A program made the position numbers and the translations under genes. Of a DNA stretch of 64,000 bases, positions 41,718 through 50,421 are shown piece after piece. The stretch is taken from contig NZ_CP019427.1 in assembly GCF_009834545.1 (NCBI RefSeq), positions 2,176,001 to 2,240,000 on the forward strand, written 5' to 3'. Under the pieces are notes generated by a model, which worked only from the letters and a program-made list of their open reading frames with translations, searched no databases and had not been told where the DNA came from. Positions within the stretch are counted from its first letter, which is position 1. The number at the start of each line of letters is the position of its first letter. The stretch is from Pseudomonas sp. S04. GTDB lineage: Bacteria > Pseudomonadota > Gammaproteobacteria > Pseudomonadales > Pseudomonadaceae.

Positions 41718-41835
41718 GCTGATTCACACCCTGTGTTCTCCTGCTCGGAAAGTGAGCAGAAGCAGTTGAACACCTGGGTCAGTTTTCAGTCGGCAGAACA
41801 GCCTTTACTGGGTCAGTTTTCGGTCAGCGGCAACA
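40283..41835 (-). mobile_element. IS21-family element, incomplete (istB missing)
   Basis: The element contains istA. At its start are repeated terminal motifs reading AAACTGACCCA on the minus strand (near 41772-41790 and 41805-41823), as in IS21 ends. No istB (ATPase helper) gene follows, and the right terminal end is not seen, so the copy is truncated. Confidence 0.7.
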
Positions 41836-41960
41836 CACCAGATCTAGCTTGGCAACGTACAGGTCAATGACGCGAACGAGGTGATCCTCGGGGATCAACT
41901 CTTCCAACGAGACCGGGAATAGGCTGTAACCGTCCGGTCAAGTCATCTACCCAGCCCTGC
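41836..41960 (-). pseudogene. IS1182-like transposase, N-terminal fragment
   Basis: The minus strand encodes YSLFPVSLEELIPEDHLVRVIDLYVAKLDLV, the usual N-terminus of IS1182-type transposases. It lies directly beyond the IS21 end, which may have inserted into it. Nothing else of the element remains before the IS66 genes. Confidence 0.65.
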
Positions 41961-42028
41961 AAAGCGAAGACATGGTGTGCACTTAAATTAAGTGGACACC
42001 AGTTCTAGCCCTTTTAAGCGGGTATTTC

Positions 42029-42361
42029 ATGCAGCCAACACGCCGTTCCTATTCCAAATCCTTCAAAGCCCAGATCATTCAAGAGTGCGCCCAACCGGGC
42101 GCTTCGATTGCCAGCGTCGCGCTCGGTCATAGCCTCAACGCAAACCTCGTCCACAAATGGATTCGGCTGCAAGCGCAGAAAATCCCGGCGCCGCCACCTG
42201 CATTTATTCCGTTAGCCATGCCGCTGGCCGGGGCGAACTCCCATCCAGCATCATCGAATATCTGCGTTGAAATACAGCACCCGCGCGGCATCATCAAAGT
42301 GAACTGGCCCACTGAAAGTGCTGCCGCCTGCGCGACTTTTCTTCGAGATATTCTGCGATGA
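42029..42361 (+). CDS. tnpA: IS66 accessory protein TnpA
   Basis: This is a 110-residue small DNA-binding protein of IS66: MQPTRRSYSKSFKAQIIQECAQPGASIASVALGHSLNANLVHKWIR, a transposase_8-type helix-turn-helix, and a less conserved C-terminal half ending ACATFLRDILR. Its TGA overlaps the ATG of tnpB (ATGA at 42358-42361). It is needed with TnpB for transposition in IS66 elements that have been tested. Confidence 0.88.
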   Translation: MQPTRRSYSKSFKAQIIQECAQPGASIASVALGHSLNANLVHKWIRLQAQKIPAPPPAFIPLAMPLAGANSHPASSNICVEIQHPRGIIKVNWPTESAAACATFLRDILR

Positions 42362-42693
42362 TTCGCATCGACTCTATCTGGCTCGCCACCGAACCGATGG
42401 ACATGCGCGCAGGCACCGAAACGGCGCTAGCCAAGGTGATCGCGGTGTTCGGTGCGGCGCAGCCGCACTGCGCTTATTTGTTCGCCAACCGCCGCGCCAA
42501 TCGCATGAAAGTGCTGGTGCATGACGGCTTCGGAATATGGCTGGCGGCGCGCCGGTTAAACCAAGGCAAGTTCCACTGGCCTGGCATTCGCCATGGTTCT
42601 GAGATGGAACTGGATGCCGAGCAACTTCAAGCATTGGTGCTGGGGCTGCCATGGCAACGCGCAGGTTCTGGAGGCTCGATCATACTGCTTTAA
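42358..42693 (+). CDS. tnpB: IS66 Orf2 protein TnpB
   Basis: This is a 111-residue IS66 Orf2 family protein: MIRIDSIWLATEPMDMRAGTETALAKVI, LFANRRANRMKVLVHDGFGIWLAARRLNQGKFHWP, ending LVLGLPWQRAG. It has the normal length. It is coupled to tnpA before it and followed 60 bp later by tnpC. Confidence 0.9.
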   Translation: MIRIDSIWLATEPMDMRAGTETALAKVIAVFGAAQPHCAYLFANRRANRMKVLVHDGFGIWLAARRLNQGKFHWPGIRHGSEMELDAEQLQALVLGLPWQRAGSGGSIILL

Positions 42694-42839
42694 CGGCTGC
42701 CATTAGCCTATCGGTCTATCGTCGCGAAACGCCTGCTCTGGCAAAGTCCGGCGTATGACTTCTTCGCCCAATCTCGACCAACTGTCTCCCACTCAACTGC
42801 GCGTCCTCGCAGTGCAGTTGCTCTCGCAAGTCAACAAAT

Positions 42840-44282
42840 ATGGGCAAGAAAATCAACCGTGATCAAACAGTCATTGAGAAACTGACCCATGAGATCGCCC
42901 AGCTCAAGCGTTTGAAGTTTGCCAAGCGCAGCGAGCAGATGAATCCTGAACAGGCCAGCCTGCTAGATGACCTGATCGATACTGATATCGCGGCGATTGA
43001 GGCCGAGCTTCAGGCGTTGCAAATAGCACCAACGGCGACCGAGGAAAAGCAAAAGCCCAAGCGCACGGCATTGCCGGCAGAATTTCCGCGAACGTTGATC
43101 CATCACGAACCGGACAACACTCACTGCCCATGCGGCTGCGCCCTCAAGCGCATCGGTGAGGACGTTAGCGAGAAGCTGGACTACACGCCCGGCGTGTTCA
43201 CCGTCGAGCGCCATGTCCGTGGCAAGTGGGTCTGCGATAACTGCGAAACGCTGATCCAGGCACCGGTTCCGGCGCAGGTCATTGATAAGGGCATCCCGAC
43301 TTCGGGCCTGCTCGCACAGGTCATGATCGCCAAGTTTGCTGACCATCTGCCGCTTTACCGTCAGGAATCGATCTTCGGTCGAGCGGGCCTGGCGATTCCA
43401 CGTTCAACCTTGGCTCAATGGGTTGGCGTGACCGGAGTTCAGTTGCAGCCGCTGGTCGATGCGCTGCGCGAAGTAGTGCTTGGGCAACAAGTCATCCACG
43501 CAGATGAAACACCGGTGCAGATGCTCATGCCGGGAACAAAGAAAACCCATCGCTCCTATGTGTGGGCCTACGCTACCAGCCAGTTCTCGGATGTGGCAGC
43601 GGTGGTTTATGACTTCAGCTCCAGTCGCGCCGGAGAGCATGCTCGCAACTTCCTTCAGGACTGGAAGGGCAAGTTGGTCTGCGACGATTTTGGCGGCTAC
43701 AAGGCCAGCTTTGAACTCGGCGTGACAGAGATCGGCTGCATGGCCCATACACGGCGCAAGTTCTTCGAACTGCACGCTACGAATAAAAGCACGCTCGCCG
43801 AGCAAGCCCTGCGCTATATCCAGTTGTTGTACGAAATCGAAAGAGAAGTCAGAGACCTGGAGCCGGATTTACGGCGCCGAATACGGCAAGAAAAAGCCGT
43901 ACCGGTGATGGATAGGCTGCATGCCTGGATGATCGCGCAGCGTGATCTTGTGCCCGAAGGTTCGGCCATCAGCAGAGCACTCGATTACAGCCTTAAACGC
44001 TGGGCAGCGCTGTCGCGCTACCTCGATGACGGGGCGGTTCCCATTGATAATAATTGGGCGGAGAACCAGATCCGGCCATGGGCTCTTGGGCGCAAGAACT
44101 GGCTCTTCGCCGGGTCGCTACGCAGCGGAAAACGGGCTGCGGCGATCATGAGCTTGATCCAGTCAGCGCGGCTGAATGGCCATGATCCGTACGCCTATCT
44201 AAAGGATGTTCTCATGCGCCTGCCGACGCAGCGCGCGAGTGAGATTAACAAGCTGCTGCCGCACATGTGGGCGCCTGTTTAA
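42840..44282 (+). CDS. tnpC: IS66 transposase TnpC
   Basis: This is a 480-residue DDE transposase: an N-terminal leucine-rich coil (VIEKLTHEIAQLKRLKFAKRSEQ), a zinc-ribbon (HCPCGCALKRIGED...WVCDNCETL), the catalytic core with VIHADETPVQML and VCDDFGGYKASFE, and NNWAENQIRPWALGRKNWLFAGS near the end. Normal relatives start about 28 residues earlier (MTSSPNLDQLSPTQLRVLAVQLLSQV). That start exists here at 42755 but in a different frame, joining near AACAAATATGGGC (42834-42846). Either the protein now starts at ATG 42840 or it carries a one-base lesion there. Confidence 0.85.
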   Translation: MGKKINRDQTVIEKLTHEIAQLKRLKFAKRSEQMNPEQASLLDDLIDTDIAAIEAELQALQIAPTATEEKQKPKRTALPAEFPRTLIHHEPDNTHCPCGCALKRIGEDVSEKLDYTPGVFTVERHVRGKWVCDNCETLIQAPVPAQVIDKGIPTSGLLAQVMIAKFADHLPLYRQESIFGRAGLAIPRSTLAQWVGVTGVQLQPLVDALREVVLGQQVIHADETPVQMLMPGTKKTHRSYVWAYATSQFSDVAAVVYDFSSSRAGEHARNFLQDWKGKLVCDDFGGYKASFELGVTEIGCMAHTRRKFFELHATNKSTLAEQALRYIQLLYEIEREVRDLEPDLRRRIRQEKAVPVMDRLHAWMIAQRDLVPEGSAISRALDYSLKRWAALSRYLDDGAVPIDNNWAENQIRPWALGRKNWLFAGSLRSGKRAAAIMSLIQSARLNGHDPYAYLKDVLMRLPTQRASEINKLLPHMWAPV

Positions 44283-44307
44283 TCGCGCAGGGTGTCTGCC
44301 CTGGCAT

Positions 44308-45270
44308 CTACATTTTGCGCCACACCAAAGCAGGAATTGCTCGGATGTAAATTAGTTCGCTGACCAACTCAATCAGCGTTTGAGTAATGACTGCTGCCGC
44401 AGCGAGCCCTCTGATTCCCTCGGGCAAGGCCAATGCCAATGGCAGAACCACTAATGAGTTTCGTGTCGAGCTGCTGAAAGCGACTGATCTTGCCGTGCTG
44501 GCCGGTAACTTAAACGCCCGAGCCACCAGCGCACCTACCACTGGTGCCAAGAGCATGAAACCAATGTAGGCGGGAATAACAGGCAGCAGCTTGTCCATGT
44601 CTCTGACCACCGTTGAAATCTGAGAGCCGATCACTACGACCAATACAGCCGCCATAGCCGGTACAGGCATCCAGGCCCATGCGTTGTTCCAGCTTTCAAC
44701 GATGCGTGATCTCTTTGCCCCGGCAGCTGTTGCTACCGCTAAGACCAAAGGCAAAGCGATCAGCATCACAAAGGCCTCAACAAATGGGCCTATAGAAATG
44801 ACCACTGCTGAGTCGTTACCCAGCATGAAGGTCAGGTACACCGGCAGCAGCACAAGCTGCATCAAAAGAAGCAATGGGGTGGCCGCCAGAGTGAGTTTGG
44901 AGTCGCCTTTACCGATGTGGGTAAAAACCACCACATAGTCGATACAAGGCGTCAGCAAGACCAACAGGGCACCCACCAAAATCGCCGGGTGATTGGTTAT
45001 CCCCATCGTCAATGCCCAAACCAGCAAGGGGATGGCCACGAAGTTGGCTGTGAGCAGCGCCGCCATGAAACGCTTATTTGCGAGGCCATTACGGAGATCC
45101 AAGAACGGGATCTGTAGAAACATGGCGTACATCAGCACTGCGATGGTGGGTGTCACCGTCGACCCTAATGCTTCAGACGCATTGGGGGCGAGCAGGCCTC
45201 CGAGGGCCGCGACAATGACCGCGATGAAGTAAATGGGAATCTGGTTCGTCTCTAGCTGTTCTCTGTCCAC
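44308..45270 (-). CDS. Arsenic-resistance permease (ACR3-like, BASS superfamily)
   Basis: This 320-residue membrane protein with ten helices is of the bile-acid-sodium-symporter superfamily, in the group annotated as arsenic resistance proteins. It has PIYFIAVIVAALGGLLAP, LVLLTPCIDYVVVFTHIGKGD (the conserved Pro-Cys, Cys being the proposed arsenite contact in ACR3), and FSSSTRNSLVVLPLALALPEG. It should export arsenite or a related oxyanion; no arsC or arsR is nearby. It is divergent from a MerR-family regulator across a short region with a perfect dyad (45320-45334). Confidence 0.78.
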   Translation of the reverse strand: MDREQLETNQIPIYFIAVIVAALGGLLAPNASEALGSTVTPTIAVLMYAMFLQIPFLDLRNGLANKRFMAALLTANFVAIPLLVWALTMGITNHPAILVGALLVLLTPCIDYVVVFTHIGKGDSKLTLAATPLLLLMQLVLLPVYLTFMLGNDSAVVISIGPFVEAFVMLIALPLVLAVATAAGAKRSRIVESWNNAWAWMPVPAMAAVLVVVIGSQISTVVRDMDKLLPVIPAYIGFMLLAPVVGALVARAFKLPASTARSVAFSSSTRNSLVVLPLALALPEGIRGLAAAAVITQTLIELVSELIYIRAIPALVWRKM

Positions 45271-45319
45271 AAAATGCCCTTCAAGCGCGTGAAATTATTT
45301 TCTGAAGACAGGTTAATAT

Positions 45320-45334
45320 CTGTAGCTACTACAG
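45320..45334. promoter_or_regulatory. MerR-type operator dyad
   Basis: CTGTAG-CTA-CTACAG is a perfect 6+3+6 inverted repeat midway between the divergent permease and MerR genes. MerR proteins bind such dyads within promoters with a long spacer. It is the obvious operator for both genes. Confidence 0.65.
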
Positions 45335-45361
45335 GTTCAAGAAAATGCTTGGAGAGTTTGC

Positions 45362-45796
45362 ATGTCAGGAATCGGGGCGCTGTCGAAATCAACGGGTTGC
45401 CACATTGAAACGATTCGCTACTACGAGAAAATAGGCCTTCTACCTCCCGCCCTGCGGTCGACTGGGCGGCATCGAATCTATACTGAAAAGCATCGATCAA
45501 GACTCGTCTTCATCCGGCAGAATCGTGAATTGGGTTTCCCGCTCGAAGATATCCGAGAACTCATCGCGCTCGCAGCAGATGCTGATCGTCCGTGCGCTGA
45601 CGCGCTTTCGGTGGTCAAAAAGCACCTAGCGGAAGTAGAGTCGAAGGTAGCAAAGCTTCAGCAAATCCGGGTAGAGCTGCTCTCAATGGCAGGTATGTGT
45701 GAGTCAACATGCCTAGGTTCAAACACTCCAGACTGCACGATTGTTGAGTCACTTTTTGAACCTGCTGCTGGGGTTCGCTCTGGTTGCTGCTCCTAG
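45362..45796 (+). CDS. MerR-family metal-responsive regulator
   Basis: This is a 144-residue MerR-type activator. The N-terminal winged helix is IGALSKSTGCHIETIRYYEKIGLLPPALRSTGRHRIYTEKHRSRLVFIR; the coiled dimer helix covers roughly residues 80-110. The C-terminal metal loop has Cys residues (PCADALSV near 79, then MCESTCLGSNTPDC and a terminal SGCCS). The extra cysteines suggest a thiophilic metal or metalloid such as arsenite. It is divergent from the ACR3-like permease and probably activates it by bending the intervening promoter. Confidence 0.85.
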   Translation: MSGIGALSKSTGCHIETIRYYEKIGLLPPALRSTGRHRIYTEKHRSRLVFIRQNRELGFPLEDIRELIALAADADRPCADALSVVKKHLAEVESKVAKLQQIRVELLSMAGMCESTCLGSNTPDCTIVESLFEPAAGVRSGCCS

Positions 45797-45972
45797 ACGA
45801 GTCAAGAGCATAGGGGGAGCAAGCTGCCATCGAAACCGAATAGCGCGATAGCCTCGACAGGGTGTTTCGAGCGTCTGTCTACACCAAACGGGCTGGTACA
45901 AGATGTGTTCGGCAGACGCTTACAATAGGCTGGTCTGGCGGCGGGACTCACCTTGGATGTAGGCCATAACGA

Positions 45973-46006
45973 AAAATGCTCCGTATCTTTCGATACGGAG
46001 CATTTT
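45973..46006. terminator. Bidirectional intrinsic terminator
   Basis: A perfect 15-bp stem, AAAATGCTCCGTATC (45973-45987) and its complement (45992-46006), closes on the 4-base loop tttc. A and T runs flank it, so it can end transcription from the MerR gene on the plus strand and from the dehydrogenase gene on the minus strand. The rest of 45797-46136 shows nothing recognisable. Confidence 0.85.
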
Positions 46007-46136
46007 CTTGGAGCGCTGCGCAGATTGCTAGGTTTTCACACAGTCTGATAAGGGCCTTTTTCTAGGAGGGCTGTAGCCAGGTAGATGCGATCATGAGAGC
46101 GATCCATTAGGGCCAAATTCATTGGATCGTGCTCTT

Positions 46137-47087
46137 TCAGTTTACTACACGCAGAATCTCTCCTTTCGAGAACGAGTCAGCGTTCTCACCTAGCTGAGAG
46201 AGAATTCGTTGTCTTGCTTCCTTGCTTCCCCACGCGCAGTGAGGTGTCAAAATCAAGCGCGGTATATCAGCCAGCAAAGGATGTTCAGCTGTTGGGGGTT
46301 CGACTGTGAGAACGTCAGTAGCTGCACCGCCAAGATGACCTCGTCGTAAAGCGTCGGCAAGGGCTTGCTCATCAATGAGTCCGCCACGGCCAGTATTCAC
46401 AACGAACGCACCAGGTTTCATTAGCGCTAACTCTGTTGCGCCAATTAGGTTGCGGGTTTGCTCGTTGAGCGGGCAGTGTAATGTGAGAGCATCAATACGC
46501 GGAAGCAACTCAGCTAACGGATGACGGTCAGATTGTTCTGGCCGATTGGGAAGTTGACCAATCAGAACGGTCATTCCAAAAGCTTCTGCAAGGCGAGCCA
46601 CAGCTTTGCCTAGTTCGCCGTATCCGATTAAGCCCAGAGTTTTTCCCTCCAGTTCAATAATTGGGAAGTCGAGAATGCAGAATTGACGGGCTTCCTGCCA
46701 TTTTCCAGCAACTACTGCCGAGTGATAGCGAGGCAGATTGGTGGCCAAAGCGAGCAGAAACATCATGGTATGTTGGGCTACTGAGGGTGTACCGTATCCT
46801 TGGCAATTACAAACAGTGATCCCGCGAGCTTGTGCCGCGTTTAAATCGATGTGGTTGGTACCAGTTGAACCAGCGAGTATTAGTTTCAACTGAGGATTAG
46901 CAATCATCACCGTTTCGTCGATCACGACTTTTACGCTGATAGCCACTTCAGCGCCTTCGAGACGTTCGACGGTCGTAGACGGTTCAGTAAACTCATAAAG
47001 CTGCAGTTCGGTAAACGCAGCGCGTAATGATGTCGAATCAAGGTCTCCGAGGTCGATGGATCTATAGTCAAGAAAAACAGCACGCAT
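46137..47087 (-). CDS. D-isomer-specific 2-hydroxyacid dehydrogenase
   Basis: This is a 316-residue NAD(P)-dependent dehydrogenase from ATG 47087, which has GAGGTG upstream; the ORF extension to 47126 is not needed. It has the Rossmann motif GLIGYGELGKAVARLAEAFGM, the substrate-loop GSTGTNHIDLNAAQARGI, catalytic Arg in VVNTGRGGLIDEQAL, and the Glu and His pair in VEPPTAEHPLLADI and LILTPHCAWGSKEARQR. It reduces a 2-oxo acid to a D-2-hydroxy acid or the reverse; the substrate is unknown. It follows the EamA permease gene by 39 bp and is probably co-transcribed with it. Confidence 0.88.
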   Translation of the reverse strand: MRAVFLDYRSIDLGDLDSTSLRAAFTELQLYEFTEPSTTVERLEGAEVAISVKVVIDETVMIANPQLKLILAGSTGTNHIDLNAAQARGITVCNCQGYGTPSVAQHTMMFLLALATNLPRYHSAVVAGKWQEARQFCILDFPIIELEGKTLGLIGYGELGKAVARLAEAFGMTVLIGQLPNRPEQSDRHPLAELLPRIDALTLHCPLNEQTRNLIGATELALMKPGAFVVNTGRGGLIDEQALADALRRGHLGGAATDVLTVEPPTAEHPLLADIPRLILTPHCAWGSKEARQRILSQLGENADSFSKGEILRVVN

Positions 47088-47126
47088 CAATTTCACCTCA
47101 TATGTAAATTTTTTGATTGAAAGCAT

Positions 47127-48071
47127 TCACGTAGGCTGCCGGCCGTTTGCTGAGCGCTTGTCGCTGAGTACCAAGCCAATTCCACCTAATACTGCTAGGG
47201 AAGTAAGTGCTAGGCGTAGAGTGAGGTGTTCACCCAAAATTAATATTCCTGCAATGGACGCCAAGACAGGGACACTCAATTGGACAGTTGCTGCTCGAAA
47301 AGAGGACAACGAGCGAATCGCTGCGTACCAAATCGCATAGCCAACACCAGAAGCAATCGTCCCCGATGCCATGGCGCAAAGTACCCCATAAGCATCCACT
47401 GAAAACTTATCAATGAAAGGGATCGATGCCAGAAGCATTATTGGAATGGCTCGTAGAAAATTACCAGCCGTTGCAGCGAGTGGATCATTTGATTGCTTAC
47501 CGATTAAGGAATATCCGGCCCACGCGATACCAGATAAAAGCATAATCCCAGCACTAGCAAGTGGTGGTGCGCTCGCGCCAGGTAGTAACAATGCTATAAG
47601 ACCACCTAGAGCAAGCAGTAGCCCCACAAGCGCTAAGCCTTGCATCCTTTCCCCTTTGCAATAACCGTAAAGAAACATTGTTAACTGCACTGCGCCAAAA
47701 AGTAAAAGAGCACCTGTGCCAGTTTCTAAGTTCACATATGCGTAAGAGAAAGCAAATGCGTATACGAATAGACTAAATGCCCCAAGCCATGTTCCGGAGG
47801 AAGTGCGTGGAGTGCCTTTGATTACTAGAAGCCCCCAAAGAACGATGGCTCCGCTCAAAAGACGAATTAATGTGAAAGAAGTAGGATCGATTTCTGTGTG
47901 ACGCAGTGCAAGTCGGCACAATACCGAGTTGGCTGCAAATGCAAGCATTGCTACAGCAGTGAGAGAAACTACGGTTTTGGCCTTATTGGCGGCCGATACT
48001 TCTAGTGTGCTCTGTCTCACTTGCAGTTCTCCAAAATTATCTGGGTGTAGCGCTTCAGGTTTAGCAAGCAT
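47127..48071 (-). CDS. EamA/DMT-family permease
   Basis: This is a ten-helix drug/metabolite transporter of about 314 residues from ATG 48071; a start at 48122 is also open. Two EamA domains are visible: helices from TAVAMLAFAANSVLCRLAL to GALLLFGAVQLTMFLYGY and from SAGIMLLSGIAWAGYSLIG to FRAATVQLSVPVLASIAGILILGE, ending LGGIGLVLSDKR. It exports or imports a small metabolite, unspecified. It is the intact relative of the two relics at 10.1-10.8 and 39.2-39.4 kb. It is first in a two-gene unit with the 2-hydroxyacid dehydrogenase. Confidence 0.85.
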   Translation of the reverse strand: MLAKPEALHPDNFGELQVRQSTLEVSAANKAKTVVSLTAVAMLAFAANSVLCRLALRHTEIDPTSFTLIRLLSGAIVLWGLLVIKGTPRTSSGTWLGAFSLFVYAFAFSYAYVNLETGTGALLLFGAVQLTMFLYGYCKGERMQGLALVGLLLALGGLIALLLPGASAPPLASAGIMLLSGIAWAGYSLIGKQSNDPLAATAGNFLRAIPIMLLASIPFIDKFSVDAYGVLCAMASGTIASGVGYAIWYAAIRSLSSFRAATVQLSVPVLASIAGILILGEHLTLRLALTSLAVLGGIGLVLSDKRSANGRQPT

Positions 48072-48293
48072 TTTTAATCTGAGCGTTATGTTTGTTTGTA
48101 TTAGATTTAAATGGCATCTCATTAATATGGATATGTTGTATTAAATAAAACGCTACCATTCGGTTGGTAGGTGTGCAACAGAAATATTATCCTCTTGCTT
48201 TCATCGTATCGATTCCTGAGGGCCATGCTTGGTGCCGCTCGGAATCCAGGATCCCTAGCTATGGGCTTTGTTCGATCGCTCTTGATCAAAAAA

Positions 48294-48346
48294 ACCGACC
48301 GATCGGTACAGGTAGTATTGACCGATCGGTACAGGAGGGCTATAAA
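48294..48346 (+). promoter_or_regulatory. Promoter with two TetR-type operators for the acetoacetate operon
   Basis: The direct repeat GACCGATCGGTACAGG occurs at 48297-48312 and 48320-48335, and each contains the palindrome ACCGATCGGT. A -35 TTGACC (48319-48324) and -10 TATAAA (48341-48346), 16 bp apart, enclose the second copy, so binding there should repress. A related palindrome lies before the TetR gene at 55407-55420. Confidence 0.72.
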
Positions 48347-48432
48347 TTTTTTGCACCCGGCTGGCTCGGCTGGGAGTGAAGCCTCTACTCAGGGCTTCAG
48401 CTGTTGTTCGTTGACTGTCGAGGAAAATAAGA

Positions 48433-50421
48433 ATGAATCAGACCGCAACCCAACCGGCTGTACTTTGGCGTCCCACTGCAGAAACCATTGAGAACGCGCA
48501 GATCACAAGATTTGCGCGGTCGATAGGGATGGAACCGCTACCTTACGAACGGCTTCATCGTCATTCGATTTCCAAGCCTGGAGACTTCTGGGAAGCATTT
48601 TGGAATTTCAGCGGCATGGTCGGGGAGGGTGGTGGCCCAGCACTGACCCCAAGTATCTCTGCGCCAATGACGGACGCAGAGTTTTTCCCAGCGCGTCGTC
48701 TCAATTTTGCGGAAAACATGCTGGTAGGAGGGGCGGAAACTCTCGCTGTAATCGAGGCCAATGAGGGTGGTATCACCAACAAGGTGACCTTAGGTGAGCT
48801 GCGGATACGTGTTGCACGAGCCCAATTGGGTCTCAAAAACCTAGGGTTGGAGAGTGGCGATCGCGTTGCGGGAATGCTACCAAACGATCTGAACGCTTTG
48901 GTAATGCTACTGGCTGTAACATCTCTAGGCGCGGTCTGGTCATCGTGTTCTCCAGAGTTTGGGTACGCTGGAGTGATCGACCGCTTCGGCCAGATTTCGC
49001 CGAAGCTGTTTGTAGTAGCCAGTGACTATCTTTACAACGGCCGGCGCCACGATATCGCCGGTAAGTCCGCAGACATTGCGCGCTGCCTCCCGGGCCTTCA
49101 GCAGATCATTGTGATCGGTGATGCCGAGGTGGTGGATGCGCAATTTCCAGTCCATCGTTTTGCCGATATCTGCAACAACGACGCCTCTGAGCCAAGTTAC
49201 GATCGTGTTCCTTTCAATCACCCGCTCTACATCGTGTTTACCTCGGGTACTACAGGTTTGCCGAAGTGCATCGTGCACCGCACAGGAGGCACTCTGCTAA
49301 ACCTGCGCAAGGAGCACATGTTGCACTGCGATATCAAACCAGGTGATTGCATGCTTTATTACACGAACACCGCCTGGATGATGTACCACTGGCTCATTAC
49401 CGCTCGTGCGAGTGGCGCCACTATTGTTCTCTACGATGGTTCCCCTATCCCCAAAGTGGATGGGCAACTCGATCACGGTGCTTTGTGGCGTGTTGCTGAA
49501 AAAGTGGGTGCAACCCATTTTGGGATTAGCCCCAAGTACCTAACTCTCCTGCAGCAAGATAGCTATAAGCCTCGTCAGAAGCATGATCTGAAGTCACTTC
49601 GGATGATCGTTTCATCTGGTGCACCGTTGACCGCCGAAAACTCGGAATGGGTGTATCGGGAAGTTAAGGATGATCTATGCCTTGCTTCGATTTCTGGTGG
49701 TACTGAGATTCTCGGTTGCTTCGGTATCAGTAACCCCACGCTGCCTGTGCGAGCAGGGGAGATTCAGGTAATGGCACTCGGCATGGCAGTGAACGTGCTT
49801 GATGAGCGAAACGCTCCTGTTTGGGGGCGTAAGGGTGACTTGGTCTGCACTGAGCCATTTCCGTCTATGCCTCTCGAGTTTCTAGGAGAGAACGGTCGGC
49901 AACGATACTTGGACACATACTTCGCTGATCGGAGCGAAATCTGGACGCATGGCGATCTTGCGGAAATCACCGAGACGGGCGGGCTGATTATTTCTGGTCG
50001 GACGGATACGACGCTCAAACCAGGCGGCGTGCGTATTGGGACAGGTGAGATTTACCGTGTTATCGACACCATTTCGGCCATCGAAGATTCGCTAGTGATC
50101 GGCTATCCAGTCTATGACGATATGGAGATTTGGCTGTTCGTCGTAACGAAGCAGGGCATTGAATTAGACGAAGATTTAGAACGGATCATTGCTAGGACTC
50201 TTAAGCTCAGCGCATCTCCTCGGCACGTGCCCCGCCGGATTTTTTCGGTACCTGAGGTTCCTTATACCTTGAGCGGTAAGAAGGTTGAAAAGGCAGTGCT
50301 TCAGTTCATCACGGGTTGTGAGGTGAAGAACAAAGGTTCTTTGATGAACCCTGATTGTTTAAGCGCATTCCTGGTTGCAGTTAACGAGCGAGCGCCACAG
50401 ATGTCGGGAGTGGCGCCGTGA
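48433..50421 (+). CDS. Acetoacetyl-CoA synthetase
   Basis: This is a 662-residue adenylate-forming enzyme that makes acetoacetyl-CoA from acetoacetate, ATP and CoA. It has the P-loop IVFTSGTTGLPKCIVH, SGGTEILGCFG, the adenylation motif WTHGDLAEIT with SGRTDTTLKPGGVRIGTGEIYRVI, and the conserved C-terminal lysine in YTLSGKKVEKAV. The N-terminal 90 residues (DFWEAFWNFSGMVGEGG; ARRLNFAENML) are those of the AACS group, which is longer than simple acyl-CoA ligases. It is the first gene of the operon, coupled to the next by ATGA-type overlap (50418-50421, GTGA). Confidence 0.9.
   Translation: MNQTATQPAVLWRPTAETIENAQITRFARSIGMEPLPYERLHRHSISKPGDFWEAFWNFSGMVGEGGGPALTPSISAPMTDAEFFPARRLNFAENMLVGGAETLAVIEANEGGITNKVTLGELRIRVARAQLGLKNLGLESGDRVAGMLPNDLNALVMLLAVTSLGAVWSSCSPEFGYAGVIDRFGQISPKLFVVASDYLYNGRRHDIAGKSADIARCLPGLQQIIVIGDAEVVDAQFPVHRFADICNNDASEPSYDRVPFNHPLYIVFTSGTTGLPKCIVHRTGGTLLNLRKEHMLHCDIKPGDCMLYYTNTAWMMYHWLITARASGATIVLYDGSPIPKVDGQLDHGALWRVAEKVGATHFGISPKYLTLLQQDSYKPRQKHDLKSLRMIVSSGAPLTAENSEWVYREVKDDLCLASISGGTEILGCFGISNPTLPVRAGEIQVMALGMAVNVLDERNAPVWGRKGDLVCTEPFPSMPLEFLGENGRQRYLDTYFADRSEIWTHGDLAEITETGGLIISGRTDTTLKPGGVRIGTGEIYRVIDTISAIEDSLVIGYPVYDDMEIWLFVVTKQGIELDEDLERIIARTLKLSASPRHVPRRIFSVPEVPYTLSGKKVEKAVLQFITGCEVKNKGSLMNPDCLSAFLVAVNERAPQMSGVAP

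Larger units (their letters stand above)
42029..44282 (+). mobile_element. IS66-family insertion sequence
   Basis: The three-gene layout tnpA-tnpB-tnpC on one strand, with tnpA and tnpB overlapping by four bases, is that of IS66 elements. The terminal inverted repeats could not be placed with confidence, so the limits given are those of the genes. A near-palindrome at 41975-42000 (GTGTGCACTTAA/ATTAAGTGGACAC) lies just before it. Except for a suspected frame problem at the start of tnpC the genes look intact. Confidence 0.75.

Noticed and set aside
41975..42000. Terminal inverted repeat of the IS66 element
   Set aside because: The near-palindrome GTGTGCACTTAA/ATTAAGTGGACAC before tnpA has no matching copy after tnpC, so it cannot be assigned as the IS66 end.
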